Below, in pieces: positions 1 through 5,834 of a stretch of DNA of 6,183 bases. Each line of letters opens with the position of its first letter. The first letter of the stretch is position 1. The notes under the pieces are model-generated. The model had not been told where the DNA came from, searched no databases, and saw only the letters and a list, made by a program, of their open reading frames with translations. The DNA is from Bacillota bacterium (GTDB lineage Bacteria > Bacillota > UBA994). A program made the translations under genes and the position numbers. The stretch lies in assembly GCA_018725535.1 (NCBI GenBank), contig QLUS01000093.1, positions 1 through 6,183 of the forward strand, read 5' to 3'.

Positions 1-786
1 CGCTTCGCGGTCGAGCGCTTTCATGCCGCGCTCCTCCGAGAAAACCCGCAGGCGTATGAATGTATGCCGGTTGATATAGGCCATCACCGTCGGGTTAATG
101 CGGCCGATTAGAGCGCATTCGCAGTGAGTAGCGCGCATGCGGGCAAGCGCTTGCTGCAAGCGGGTGCTGTCCCAAGCGAGCTCCTTTAACGCCGCTTGTG
201 TCCTCTCGCCTGTGTGCAAGGAGAGGGAGAGCACCAAGGCGTCCGCTGGGGTGTCGAGGTCAAAGTGTACGCCCACGGAGTGCGGCATAAACTCGCGCGT
301 CAGACCGCCTTGTTTTAGCAGCGTAGCCAGCGTATTGTCGTTCTCCGGCGGGGTGACGGCTAAGAGGGCAGCCGCAGGGGCAAAAGCCACGATATCCGCC
401 GACTGCGGATTGTTGGTAATCACCACGGGGGCGCGGGTGCGCAGACCCTCGGCGAGCTCACTAAACTCAGCCCGCGAGAGCAGAGGTGCCGCTGCGCCGC
501 CAAGGTAAATTACCCCGTCGCACTTAGTTAGGCGCACTATTTGTTGCAGTGCCCGACCAAAGTGAAACGGGGCTGCGTCTGCGGCCACGGTCGCCCCAAG
601 CAAAGCGGCGGCGTGAGCTAACGCCGGGTAATTTGTACAGAGAATTATCTCGTCAACTATCGGGACTCCGCGTAGTTTCTGGATAGTGTCCAAGACCACG
701 GCGTGGCGCACGCGGCTTAGTTCCCGCACTATAGCGTGGCGCGGTGCTCCCCCTTCAAAGATTACCGCCGCGATGCGCGATGTCAC
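1..786 (-). CDS. Nucleotidyltransferase-fold (MobA/CofC-like) protein, 3' end cut by the window
   Basis: This is an open frame of 262 codons with no stop that runs off the left edge, so the C-terminus is missing. I chose the GTG at 786-784: it overlaps the radical SAM stop as GTGA and has GAGGGG (793-798) six bases upstream. The first ~190 residues look like a degenerate GT-A/NTP-transferase fold. There is an N-terminal beta strand with a Gly-Gly loop (AAVIFEGGAP, 6-15), a 'VDEIILCTN' strand (44-52), 'GATVAAD' (64-70), 'GVIYLGGAAAPLL' (91-103) and 'HFDLDTPADAL' (174-184). The last resembles the DxDTPxD segment of MobA/CofC-type enzymes. The usual GDxP aspartate is replaced by GGAAAP and the N-terminal loop lacks the LAGGxSxRM signature, so activity is doubtful. 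Residues ~190-262 form a further region, including 'VFSEERGMKA' (248-257), to which I can assign no function. Translational coupling suggests a shared job with the radical SAM protein. The coding call is firm; the fold is moderate; the substrate is unknown. Confidence 0.8.
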   Translation of the reverse strand, partial: MTSRIAAVIFEGGAPRHAIVRELSRVRHAVVLDTIQKLRGVPIVDEIILCTNYPALAHAAALLGATVAADAAPFHFGRALQQIVRLTKCDGVIYLGGAAAPLLSRAEFSELAEGLRTRAPVVITNNPQSADIVAFAPAAALLAVTPPENDNTLATLLKQGGLTREFMPHSVGVHFDLDTPADALVLSLSLHTGERTQAALKELAWDSTRLQQALARMRATHCECALIGRINPTVMAYINRHTFIRLRVFSEERGMKALDREA

Positions 787-2138
787 TCTTCACCCCTCAT
801 TTCCCGCCTGCGCTCCTTGCGTACTGCCTCGGCTACCCAGCGTGCTAACGGCCGCGTCAGCGCACGCAAAGCGGAAACCGCTCCGTGCAGCAACCTCACG
901 CGCGGGTCCTTGAACCGATAGCCGTAGGCGCGGTGGTCGCCCTGGAGCCGCTTGGTGCCGCGCAGTTCCTCGGCTATGCCCGTGCCCGGCAGGATTTCCA
1001 CCGCGCTATAGGCGTCCTGCAAAGCATCGGCCGCACCGGGCACGGTGCGCTGCACCTCTGCTAGGCGCGTGCTGCTCTCGCGGTACTCCGCCCAAGTGGT
1101 GTCAGGCGAAAGCATTATGTAGCCTAGGGTGTAGGGTATCTGTAGTTCGCCTAGCACTTGCATGGCGGTTATATTGTCCTCCACCGTCACAAGCTTATTA
1201 AAGGCCGCCAGCCGCCGCTCGGAGAGCGACTCTACGCCTAAGAACACTCGCTTGAGGCCAGCCGCTTTAAGCAGAGAAAAAAGCTCGCGGTCTACGTCAT
1301 CCACGCGACAGGCAATATAGAATGAGATCTCGAGTTTTGCTTCTAAGATTAGCTCCCCGATGCGCCGCGCGCGCTCCCGCCCTGCCCGTCCCGGGCCGAT
1401 AAAATTATCGTCGCGCCAGCCAAAGTGGTGGATGCCTTGCGCGTTAAGCGCGGCAATCTCGCTTAAGACGCGCTCCGGGCTATGTGCGCGCCACGGCTTG
1501 CCTCCACCGGCGCGGTAGAAGGGACTGGTGCTACAAAATGTACACCTGCCGTAGCAGCCGCGGCTCGTCAGTATGGACATAAATTGCCCGCGCTCTTTGA
1601 TGTGCGGCAGGTAATCGAGCGCGGGCGGCGGCAGGTCGTCTAGCTCACACACGGCGGGGCGCACCTTGAGGCTTACCTTGCCGTTTCCCCTTACCGCCAG
1701 CCCGGCAACGTCGTTCCACGGCTTGCCTTGACAGACGCGCTCCGTAAGTTCAAGCAGCGTCCATTCTCCCTCGCCGCACACCACGGAATCTAGCCCCGGG
1801 TTTTGTTGCAAGAGCTCGGTATAAAGAAACGTCGGGGAGTGACTCCCGACGGTGATATGGCTAGTGACACCCGCGCACCTCAGCTCCGCGACCATGCGCT
1901 CGCTCGCGCCCACCAAGCGGTGGAGCCAAACGCTTAGACCAAGGATTTTCGCAGGCTGGTTTAGGATACGCGCTACAGTTTGGCTAAAAGAAAGCGCTTC
2001 GAGCGAGGCGTCAATCATCTCTACCGCATAGCCTTGCCGCCGCAACGCGGCGGCAAGGTAGGCCGTGCCGAGGTCAAACTCGCGGTCAACCGAGAGCACG
2101 GGCGCGTAGTTAAGCTTTACCAGTAGAACGTCGAGCAT
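783..2138 (-). CDS. B12-binding-type radical SAM protein, function unknown
   Basis: A 451-residue protein with the two-part layout of the B12-binding-domain radical SAM class. Residues ~1-135 form a Rossmann-like N-terminal domain: 'FDLGTAYLAAALRRQGY' (21-37), 'ITVGSHSPTF' (95-104), and the typical closing 'VVCGEGEWTLLEL' (119-131). Residues ~185-380 form the radical SAM barrel. It carries 'TSRGCYGRCTFC' with Cys195, Cys199 and Cys202 to ligate a 4Fe-4S cluster that cleaves S-adenosylmethionine, then 'DDNF' (243-246) and 'VFLGVESLSERRL' (298-310). The C-terminal ~40 residues are basic and probably helical. No DxHxxG motif is present in the N-terminal domain; the corresponding stretch is 'SVWLHRLVGASERM' (69-82). 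Cobalamin binding is therefore uncertain, or of a type without the lower axial His. The ATG at 2138 lies 5 nt after the hpf stop with only a weak ribosome site, so translation is probably coupled to hpf. The cluster needs low-oxygen conditions. Class is certain; substrate cannot be told. Confidence 0.93.
   Translation of the reverse strand: MLDVLLVKLNYAPVLSVDREFDLGTAYLAAALRRQGYAVEMIDASLEALSFSQTVARILNQPAKILGLSVWLHRLVGASERMVAELRCAGVTSHITVGSHSPTFLYTELLQQNPGLDSVVCGEGEWTLLELTERVCQGKPWNDVAGLAVRGNGKVSLKVRPAVCELDDLPPPALDYLPHIKERGQFMSILTSRGCYGRCTFCSTSPFYRAGGGKPWRAHSPERVLSEIAALNAQGIHHFGWRDDNFIGPGRAGRERARRIGELILEAKLEISFYIACRVDDVDRELFSLLKAAGLKRVFLGVESLSERRLAAFNKLVTVEDNITAMQVLGELQIPYTLGYIMLSPDTTWAEYRESSTRLAEVQRTVPGAADALQDAYSAVEILPGTGIAEELRGTKRLQGDHRAYGYRFKDPRVRLLHGAVSALRALTRPLARWVAEAVRKERRREMRGEE
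2032..2058 (-). other. 12-bp perfect hairpin inside the radical SAM coding region
   Basis: The arms CCTTGCCGCCGC and GCGGCGGCAAGG (2032-2043 and 2047-2058) are perfectly complementary over 12 bp with a 3-nt loop; one G-T pair could extend it. It covers codons for residues ~27-35 (YLAAALRRQ), about 80-106 nt into the gene. It would form a very stable mRNA hairpin on the minus-strand transcript. No U-tract follows it, so it is not a normal terminator. It may be a by-product of Ala- and Arg-rich GC-rich codons. Confidence 0.6.
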
Positions 2139-2143
2139 CCGCT

Positions 2144-2659
2144 CTATACCTGTGGCTCAATTAGCCCGAAGTTGCCGTCGCGGCGGCGATAAACGACATT
2201 AACGAGCTCGCTTTCGGCGTTAGTGAAGACGAAGAACTCGTGCCCGAGCAGGCTCATCTGCAGTATGGCCTCGTCGACATGCATGGGCTTCATGGGGAAA
2301 CGCTTGTTGCGCACTACCTTCGGTGCTTCCGAGACTTCTTCGACAACCGGAAGTGGAGTGGCTGCGGTGCGAATGCGGCGGGCAATTTTGGTGCGGTACT
2401 TGTCGACCTGCTTCTCGAGTTTCTCCACCACGAGGTCGATAGAAGCATACATGTCCGGGCTTTGTTCTTCGCCGCGCAACAACAACCCGTTAAATCCAAT
2501 CGTGACCTCTACGCGGTGCTGGTCTTTCTCTAGACTGAGTGTTGTGTGGGTCTCGCCCGCCCCGTCAAAGTACCGGTCAAGCTTCTTTAGTTTCTTGAAG
2601 ACGTAGTCGCGTAGTGCATCAGTGACTTCGACATTCTTCCCTCTGACGCTTACCTGCAT
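2144..2659 (-). CDS. hpf: Long-form ribosome hibernation promoting factor (HPF, YfiA/RaiA family)
   Basis: A 171-residue cytoplasmic protein that in this family binds the 30S decoding region and dimerises to join two 70S ribosomes into inactive 100S particles in stationary phase. Residues 1-~98 form the S30AE beta-alpha-beta-beta-beta-alpha domain: 'MQVSVRGKNVEVTDALRDYV', 'HRVEVTIGFNGLLLRGEEQSPDMYASID' in two parts (48-67, 68-75), and a lysine-rich helix 'VVEKLEKQVDKYRTKI' (77-92). A linker follows (~99-117). The C-terminal dimerisation domain is 118-171, with 'RFPMKPMHVDEAILQMSL' (120-137), 'GHEFFVFTNAES' (139-150) and 'VVYRRRDGNFGLIEP' (155-169). The C-terminal domain marks the long form. 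An upstream ATG at 2713 is possible. I prefer the ATG at 2659 because GAAGGAGGAG (2668-2677) sits 8 nt before it, and because the upstream extension codes through a stem-loop and does not resemble HPF. A sigma-H-like promoter precedes the gene. The secA gene often found next is absent. Confidence 0.97.
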   Translation of the reverse strand: MQVSVRGKNVEVTDALRDYVFKKLKKLDRYFDGAGETHTTLSLEKDQHRVEVTIGFNGLLLRGEEQSPDMYASIDLVVEKLEKQVDKYRTKIARRIRTAATPLPVVEEVSEAPKVVRNKRFPMKPMHVDEAILQMSLLGHEFFVFTNAESELVNVVYRRRDGNFGLIEPQV

Positions 2660-2667
2660 ACGCTTAA

Positions 2668-2677
2668 CTCCTCCTTC
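2668..2677 (-). promoter_or_regulatory. Ribosome binding site of hpf (decides the start)
   Basis: On the minus strand the sequence GAAGGAGGAG lies 8 nt before the ATG at 2659. It is the strongest Shine-Dalgarno match in the window and fixes the hpf start at Met19 of the longest open frame. That fits a protein made in large amounts when the cell needs it. Confidence 0.85.
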
Positions 2678-2687
2678 TAAAGCTTGC

Positions 2688-2711
2688 GAAGTGTGCGCCT
2701 CCCCACACTTC
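2688..2711 (-). promoter_or_regulatory. Stem-loop in the hpf leader
   Basis: The arms GAAGTGTG (2711-2704) and CACACTTC (2695-2688) are perfectly complementary over 8 bp around an 8-nt loop that is itself purine-rich (GGGAGGCG). The hairpin ends about 10 nt before the hpf Shine-Dalgarno site and would lie in the leader of an mRNA started at the candidate sigma-H promoter. No U-tract follows, so it is not an intrinsic terminator. It may affect mRNA stability or ribosome access. The structure is seen in the sequence; a role is inferred. Confidence 0.5.
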
Positions 2712-2731
2712 ATATTGCTTTGTCTAGATGT

Positions 2732-2759
2732 ATTCGCTGCTCTGGATGAAGAATCCTTT
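2732..2759 (-). promoter_or_regulatory. Candidate sigma-H (Spo0H)-type promoter for hpf
   Basis: On the minus strand AAAGGATTC (2759-2751) and AGCGAAT (2738-2732) are separated by exactly 12 nt. The known Bacillus sigma-H consensus is RnAGGAwWW, 11-12 nt, RnnGAATWW. Both core blocks (AGGA, GAAT) and the flanking purines match. The last base of the -35 block is C instead of A/T, and one of the two bases after GAAT is C. Transcription would start near 2722-2726, giving a leader of about 65 nt that includes the stem-loop. The -35 block overlaps the csp stop codon. In Bacillus subtilis the hpf gene (yvyD) is known to be driven by sigma-B and sigma-H, which makes the placement plausible. Confidence 0.55.
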
Positions 2760-2961
2760 ATTTCTTGGCGACGTTAGCTGCTTGGGGGCCGCGCGGCCCA
2801 TCCACGACCTCGAATTCTACGTCTTGGCCGTCTTCGAGCGACTTAAAGCCTTCGCCCGTGATGGCGGAGAAATGAACGAACACGTCCTGCCCCGTACTGG
2901 TCGTAATGAAACCAAATCCCTTTTGCTGACTAAACCACTTTACTTTCCCTTGTTGCTTCAT
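2758..2961 (-). CDS. csp: CspA-family cold-shock protein
   Basis: A 67-residue single cold-shock domain, the usual full length for the family, forming a five-strand beta barrel that binds single-stranded RNA or DNA and acts as an RNA chaperone in the cytoplasm. It opens with 'GKVKWF' (5-10), carries RNP1 'KGFGFI' (14-19) and RNP2 'VFVHF' (27-31), and continues with 'SLEDGQDVEFEVVDGPRGPQAANV' split as 41-54 and 55-64. The aromatic residues Trp9, Phe16, Phe18, Phe28, His30 and Phe31 that stack on nucleic acid are all kept. An upstream in-frame ATG at 2979 would add six residues. I chose the ATG at 2961 because GGGAGGT (2969-2975) lies 7 nt before it and because the family begins at this point. 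It sits 47 nt after comFC and 98 nt before hpf. I see no good promoter of its own and no long cold-shock leader, so it may be read through from comFC. Confidence 0.96.
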   Translation of the reverse strand: MKQQGKVKWFSQQKGFGFITTSTGQDVFVHFSAITGEGFKSLEDGQDVEFEVVDGPRGPQAANVAKK

Positions 2962-2968
2962 GTCTGTA

Positions 2969-2975
2969 ACCTCCC
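2969..2975 (-). promoter_or_regulatory. Ribosome binding site of csp (decides the start)
   Basis: GGGAGGT on the minus strand, 7 nt before the ATG at 2961. The alternative ATG at 2979 lies just upstream of this site and has no comparable signal, so the shorter 67-residue form is preferred. Confidence 0.8.
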
Positions 2976-3008
2976 ACATGTACTTTGATTCCAGTAAGAC
3001 CTCTAAAC

Positions 3009-3659
3009 CTAAACTTGCCCCGGCGCTAAGGACATCGCTACTACTGCGATAACTACATCTTGCGCCTTGGCCTGATACAGGGCCTCTGCGCAGGCTGAGA
3101 CTGTGTTCCCCGTAGTGTAGACATCATCCACGAGCAAGATACGGCGTCCCGTTAAATCTTCACGCGCCGCGAAGGCACCGGCCACGTTCCTTGCGCGCGC
3201 GACACGCCCTAAAGTGTTCTGCGGCGGGGTAGCGCGAGTACGCGTTAGCACCTGCCTAAACGGCAGTTTCTGCAGTGTAGCCAGTTCTCTGGCCAACAGC
3301 TCTGCTTGATTGTAGCCTCTCTCTAGGTATCTTGCCCTATGCATGGGCACTGCCGTGACTAGGTCGACAGCGGCGAAGGGCAACACCTCGGCTTCGGCAA
3401 AGGCTTGCGCTAGAGCGCGCGCGATAGACGGGCTGTTAGAAAATTTAAGGCGATGAATGACCTTTCGCACGCGTCCGTTATACGGCAGGAGTGCAATGGT
3501 CTTGGCACTGCTAGAATACCCGAGGCGACCGGTGGTGCGCAAGTGCTGAAAGGCCGCCATATCTGCTTTACAGGGGGCACAGACGTTAACTTCGCTCTGC
3601 TCACCGCAAATGGCGCACCGCAGGCGCGGCGGGAGAAGCAGCTCCAGCAGCCACTTCAT
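3009..3659 (-). CDS. comFC: ComFC-type phosphoribosyltransferase-fold protein (competence / DNA uptake)
   Basis: A 216-residue cytoplasmic protein of the ComF/GntX family, needed for natural DNA uptake in several bacteria, and probably working with a helicase on incoming single-stranded DNA. With the ATG at 3659, an N-terminal zinc-ribbon is formed by Cys15-x2-Cys18 and Cys27-x2-Cys30. The phosphoribosyltransferase domain follows, with 'RKVIHRLKF' (65-73), 'VTAVPMHRARYLERGYNQ' (101-118) and the PRPP-loop motif 'ILLVDDVYTTGNT' (174-186) carrying the paired aspartates. The start overlaps the recD2 stop as TAATG and has GGGGTGG (3668-3674) 8 nt upstream. A GTG at 3671 would add four residues with a poorer site. 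No separate comFA or comFB is seen; the neighbouring recD2 could supply helicase activity, but that is inference. The family is certain; its enzymatic reaction, if any, is not established. Confidence 0.93.
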   Translation of the reverse strand: MKWLLELLLPPRLRCAICGEQSEVNVCAPCKADMAAFQHLRTTGRLGYSSSAKTIALLPYNGRVRKVIHRLKFSNSPSIARALAQAFAEAEVLPFAAVDLVTAVPMHRARYLERGYNQAELLARELATLQKLPFRQVLTRTRATPPQNTLGRVARARNVAGAFAAREDLTGRRILLVDDVYTTGNTVSACAEALYQAKAQDVVIAVVAMSLAPGQV

Positions 3660-5833
3660 TAGAGCAACCACCCCTGCGCGAGCAAGGTTGCTAGGCCGGT
3701 GTAGCGCTGCTCTACCTTGGCGTTCTTCACGGCAATGGCCAGCGCTTTTTTGCTGCCGACAATCACCACTAAGTCGCGCGCGCGGGTGATGGCGGTGTAG
3801 AGCAGGTTGCGCTGCAACATTACGTAGTGCTGGGTGGTAAAGGGTAGCACCACCGCACGGTACTCACTCCCTTGGCTCTTATGTACCGTCGAGGCATAGG
3901 CGAGAGTAAGCTCGGAAAGCTCTGTCAGTTCATAGGCGACGGAGCGTTCGGGATAGGCTACGGTAATCTCGCCGTCGTCCCCATCGATAGCAACAATACT
4001 GCCTACATCTCCATTATAAACTAAACGCGTGTAGTTGTTGCGGATTTGCATTACTTTATCGCCTAAGCGAAAAATGCCGCTGGCCGTCTGCACTTCGGCT
4101 TTACCGGGCGAGGGCGGGTTGAGCGCCTGCTGCAAAAGGAGATTCAGGTTGTCCACACCGGTAATTGTGCGGCGCATCGGGGTTAACACTTGGATGTCTA
4201 AAATGGGGTGCAAGCGATGCAATTTGGGCAGGCGCTGCTGTACAATCTCTAGGACTTGGGCTACGACTTTTTCGGGGTCATCCTGAGCCAAAAACAAAAA
4301 ATCGCGCCTGTTTGTAGCTAGGTAGGGGAACTCCCCGCGATTGATGCGATGAGCGTTAGCTATAATTAGGCTTTCCTTGGCCTGGCGAAAGATGACCTCC
4401 AGCCGTACGAGCGGCATCAGCCCTGTGTTAATGATATCGCGCAAGACATTGCCTACGCCGACGGGCGGCAGTTGATCGACATCGCCCACCAGTACCAAAC
4501 GGCAACCTAAGGGGACGGCCTTAAGCAAGTGATACATAAGCGACAGGTCCATCATCGAGGATTCGTCCAGCACTAACAGGTCACAGCGAAGTGGATTTTC
4601 TTCGTTGCGCTGAAAGTGCGACTGCTCCGCCTGCGGAGTGTACTCCAGCAGGCGATGCACTGTCTTGGCCTCACGTCCGGTTGCTTCCCCGAGGCGCTTA
4701 GCGGCGCGGCCGGTGGGTGCGGCTAAGTACACCGTCCATTGCCTCGCGTCGCAGATATGAAGGAGCGCTTTAACTAGCGTGGTCTTGCCCGTGCCCGGGC
4801 CACCCGTAATTACCGTAACCCCGTGTTTCAGCGCGGTGGCGATGGCTTCACGCTGCGCTTCGACTAGAGCAATGCCGTGCCGCGCCGTGAACGCTTGCAG
4901 CGTCAACTCGAGGCTTTCGCTTAAGAAGGGCACTGGTAGGCGGCTGAGATCGCGCAGTTTAGTGGCGACGGCGACTTCGGCGGCGTAGACGGGAGTACGG
5001 TAGATGCGGGTCTCGTCCCCCTGCACGGCGCGCACGAGGTGTTTGCTTTGCACTAGGTTTTCAACCACGGGAGCGATTAGCTCAGGGCGCACCTCTAGCA
5101 CCTCGCTGGCCTGCTGCTCTAGCACGTTTAAGGGCAGGTAGCAGTGTCCGCTGTTTTCTGCCTCGCGCAAGCACCAGCGAATGCCCGCCGCTAAGCGCCG
5201 CGGCTCTTCCGGCAGGAAGCCAAGTTCACGCGCAAGCTTGTCCGCCGTGCGAAAGCCAATGCCAAAGACGTCGTCCGCGAGGCGATAGGGGTTTTTGCGG
5301 ATGGCCGCCTCTGTGTCTGCGCCGTACTCGCGGTAGATTCTACTGGCGAAGGCCGGGGTAATGCCGTGCCCCTGCAGAAAGACCATGGCCTTTTGCACTT
5401 CCCGCTGGCCTGAGAAACCCTTAAGGAGCATGGCGCGTTTGGCTTCGCCAATGCCGGGCACTTCTAGGAGTCGCTCAGGCGAATACTCTAACACCTTTAG
5501 CGTGTCGGCACCAAAATGGGCAACCAGCCGTCGCGCCGTACCGGGGCCGACGCCTTTTAAGAGCCCTGAGCCTAAGTATTTTTCTATGCCAACCACTTCT
5601 AGCGGTGCTCGCTCGATGTGCGATGCGACCAAAAACTGCTTGCCGTACTGCGGGTGTGAGGTGTACTCCCCCGTTAGTTCTAGCTCTTTCCCTGCCGCTG
5701 GGTTGGGGATCAGCCCTACGACGGCAATAATCTGGTTATCGCGCAGCCTAAAGCGGAGTACACTGTAGTGATTAGCCTGGTTGTAAAAGACTACGCGTTC
5801 AATTGTGCCCTTAATCAGCAGCAAGCCGTTCAC
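3659..5833 (-). CDS. recD2: RecD2-type ATP-dependent 5'-3' DNA helicase
   Basis: A 724-residue superfamily 1B helicase of the RecD2/YrrC type, which acts without RecB or RecC in DNA repair and replication-fork maintenance. Residues 1-~80 are the OB-like N-terminal domain ('IKGTIERVVFYNQANHYSVL'). Helix-hairpin-helix elements follow at ~88-108 ('KGVGPGTARRL'), 123-136 ('EVPGIGEAKRAML') and 188-205 ('DVFGIGFRTADKLARELG'). The helicase core has motif Q 'VEAQREAI' (324-331), Walker A 'GGPGTGKTT' (344-352), Ia 'AAPTGRAAKRL' (371-381), Walker B 'LVLDESSMMD' (420-429), III 'LVGDVDQLPPVG' (448-459), 'IFRQ' (481-484), V 'STVHKSQGSEY' (648-658) and VI 'LLYTAITRARDLV' (677-689). All catalytic motifs are intact and the length suits the family. 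The start is GTG 5833, 1 nt after the upstream stop. A TTG at 5824 (codon 4) with GAGGTG six bases before it is an alternative. Confidence 0.96.
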   Translation of the reverse strand: MNGLLLIKGTIERVVFYNQANHYSVLRFRLRDNQIIAVVGLIPNPAAGKELELTGEYTSHPQYGKQFLVASHIERAPLEVVGIEKYLGSGLLKGVGPGTARRLVAHFGADTLKVLEYSPERLLEVPGIGEAKRAMLLKGFSGQREVQKAMVFLQGHGITPAFASRIYREYGADTEAAIRKNPYRLADDVFGIGFRTADKLARELGFLPEEPRRLAAGIRWCLREAENSGHCYLPLNVLEQQASEVLEVRPELIAPVVENLVQSKHLVRAVQGDETRIYRTPVYAAEVAVATKLRDLSRLPVPFLSESLELTLQAFTARHGIALVEAQREAIATALKHGVTVITGGPGTGKTTLVKALLHICDARQWTVYLAAPTGRAAKRLGEATGREAKTVHRLLEYTPQAEQSHFQRNEENPLRCDLLVLDESSMMDLSLMYHLLKAVPLGCRLVLVGDVDQLPPVGVGNVLRDIINTGLMPLVRLEVIFRQAKESLIIANAHRINRGEFPYLATNRRDFLFLAQDDPEKVVAQVLEIVQQRLPKLHRLHPILDIQVLTPMRRTITGVDNLNLLLQQALNPPSPGKAEVQTASGIFRLGDKVMQIRNNYTRLVYNGDVGSIVAIDGDDGEITVAYPERSVAYELTELSELTLAYASTVHKSQGSEYRAVVLPFTTQHYVMLQRNLLYTAITRARDLVVIVGSKKALAIAVKNAKVEQRYTGLATLLAQGWLL
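3668..3674 (-). promoter_or_regulatory. Ribosome binding site of comFC (decides the start)
   Basis: GGGGTGG on the minus strand lies inside the last codons of recD2, 8 nt before the ATG at 3659. It supports the TAATG stop-start overlap over the GTG at 3671, and suggests comFC is translated by ribosomes finishing recD2 as well as by new initiation. Confidence 0.6.
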
Positions 5834-5834
5834 C

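Noticed and set aside
143..154. Perfect 12-bp palindrome GCAAGCGCTTGC with a related repeat beside it
   Set aside because: It falls inside codons for a Leu-Gln-Gln-Ala-Leu-Ala stretch and is well explained by coding sequence. No sign of a site-specific function.
137..508. Plus-strand open frame of 123 codons
   Set aside because: It is a shadow of the minus-strand nucleotidyltransferase-like gene, which stays open over 262 codons with fold motifs and a coupled start.
1491..1728. 13-base direct repeat ccacggcttgcct at 1491-1503 and 1716-1728
   Set aside because: Both copies encode a Gly-Lys-Pro-Trp motif in the radical SAM protein. A short coincidence of coding sequence is the simplest reading.
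2223..2606. Plus-strand open frame of 127 codons opposite hpf
   Set aside because: It lies wholly antisense to a clear HPF domain, has no ribosome site that I can see, and its protein shows no family signal.
2660..2713. N-terminal extension of HPF from the ATG at 2713 (18 extra residues)
   Set aside because: The extension runs through the 8-bp stem-loop, does not resemble HPF N-termini, and is followed by a strong Shine-Dalgarno placed correctly for the ATG at 2659.
2744..2756. Short inverted repeat ggat-gaaga-atcc just after csp as a possible terminator
   Set aside because: The stem is only 4 bp and no U-tract follows on the minus-strand transcript. It also overlaps the candidate hpf promoter spacer.
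2962..3008. Possible sigma-A promoter before csp (TTTAGA ... TACATG)
   Set aside because: The spacer is 19 nt, and the two hexamers match the consensus at only 4 of 6 and 3 of 6 positions.
5361..5768. Plus-strand open frame of 135 codons opposite the recD2 5' region
   Set aside because: It lies antisense to the conserved OB and helix-hairpin-helix regions of RecD2, and its Ser/Pro-rich composition is typical of a GC-rich shadow frame.
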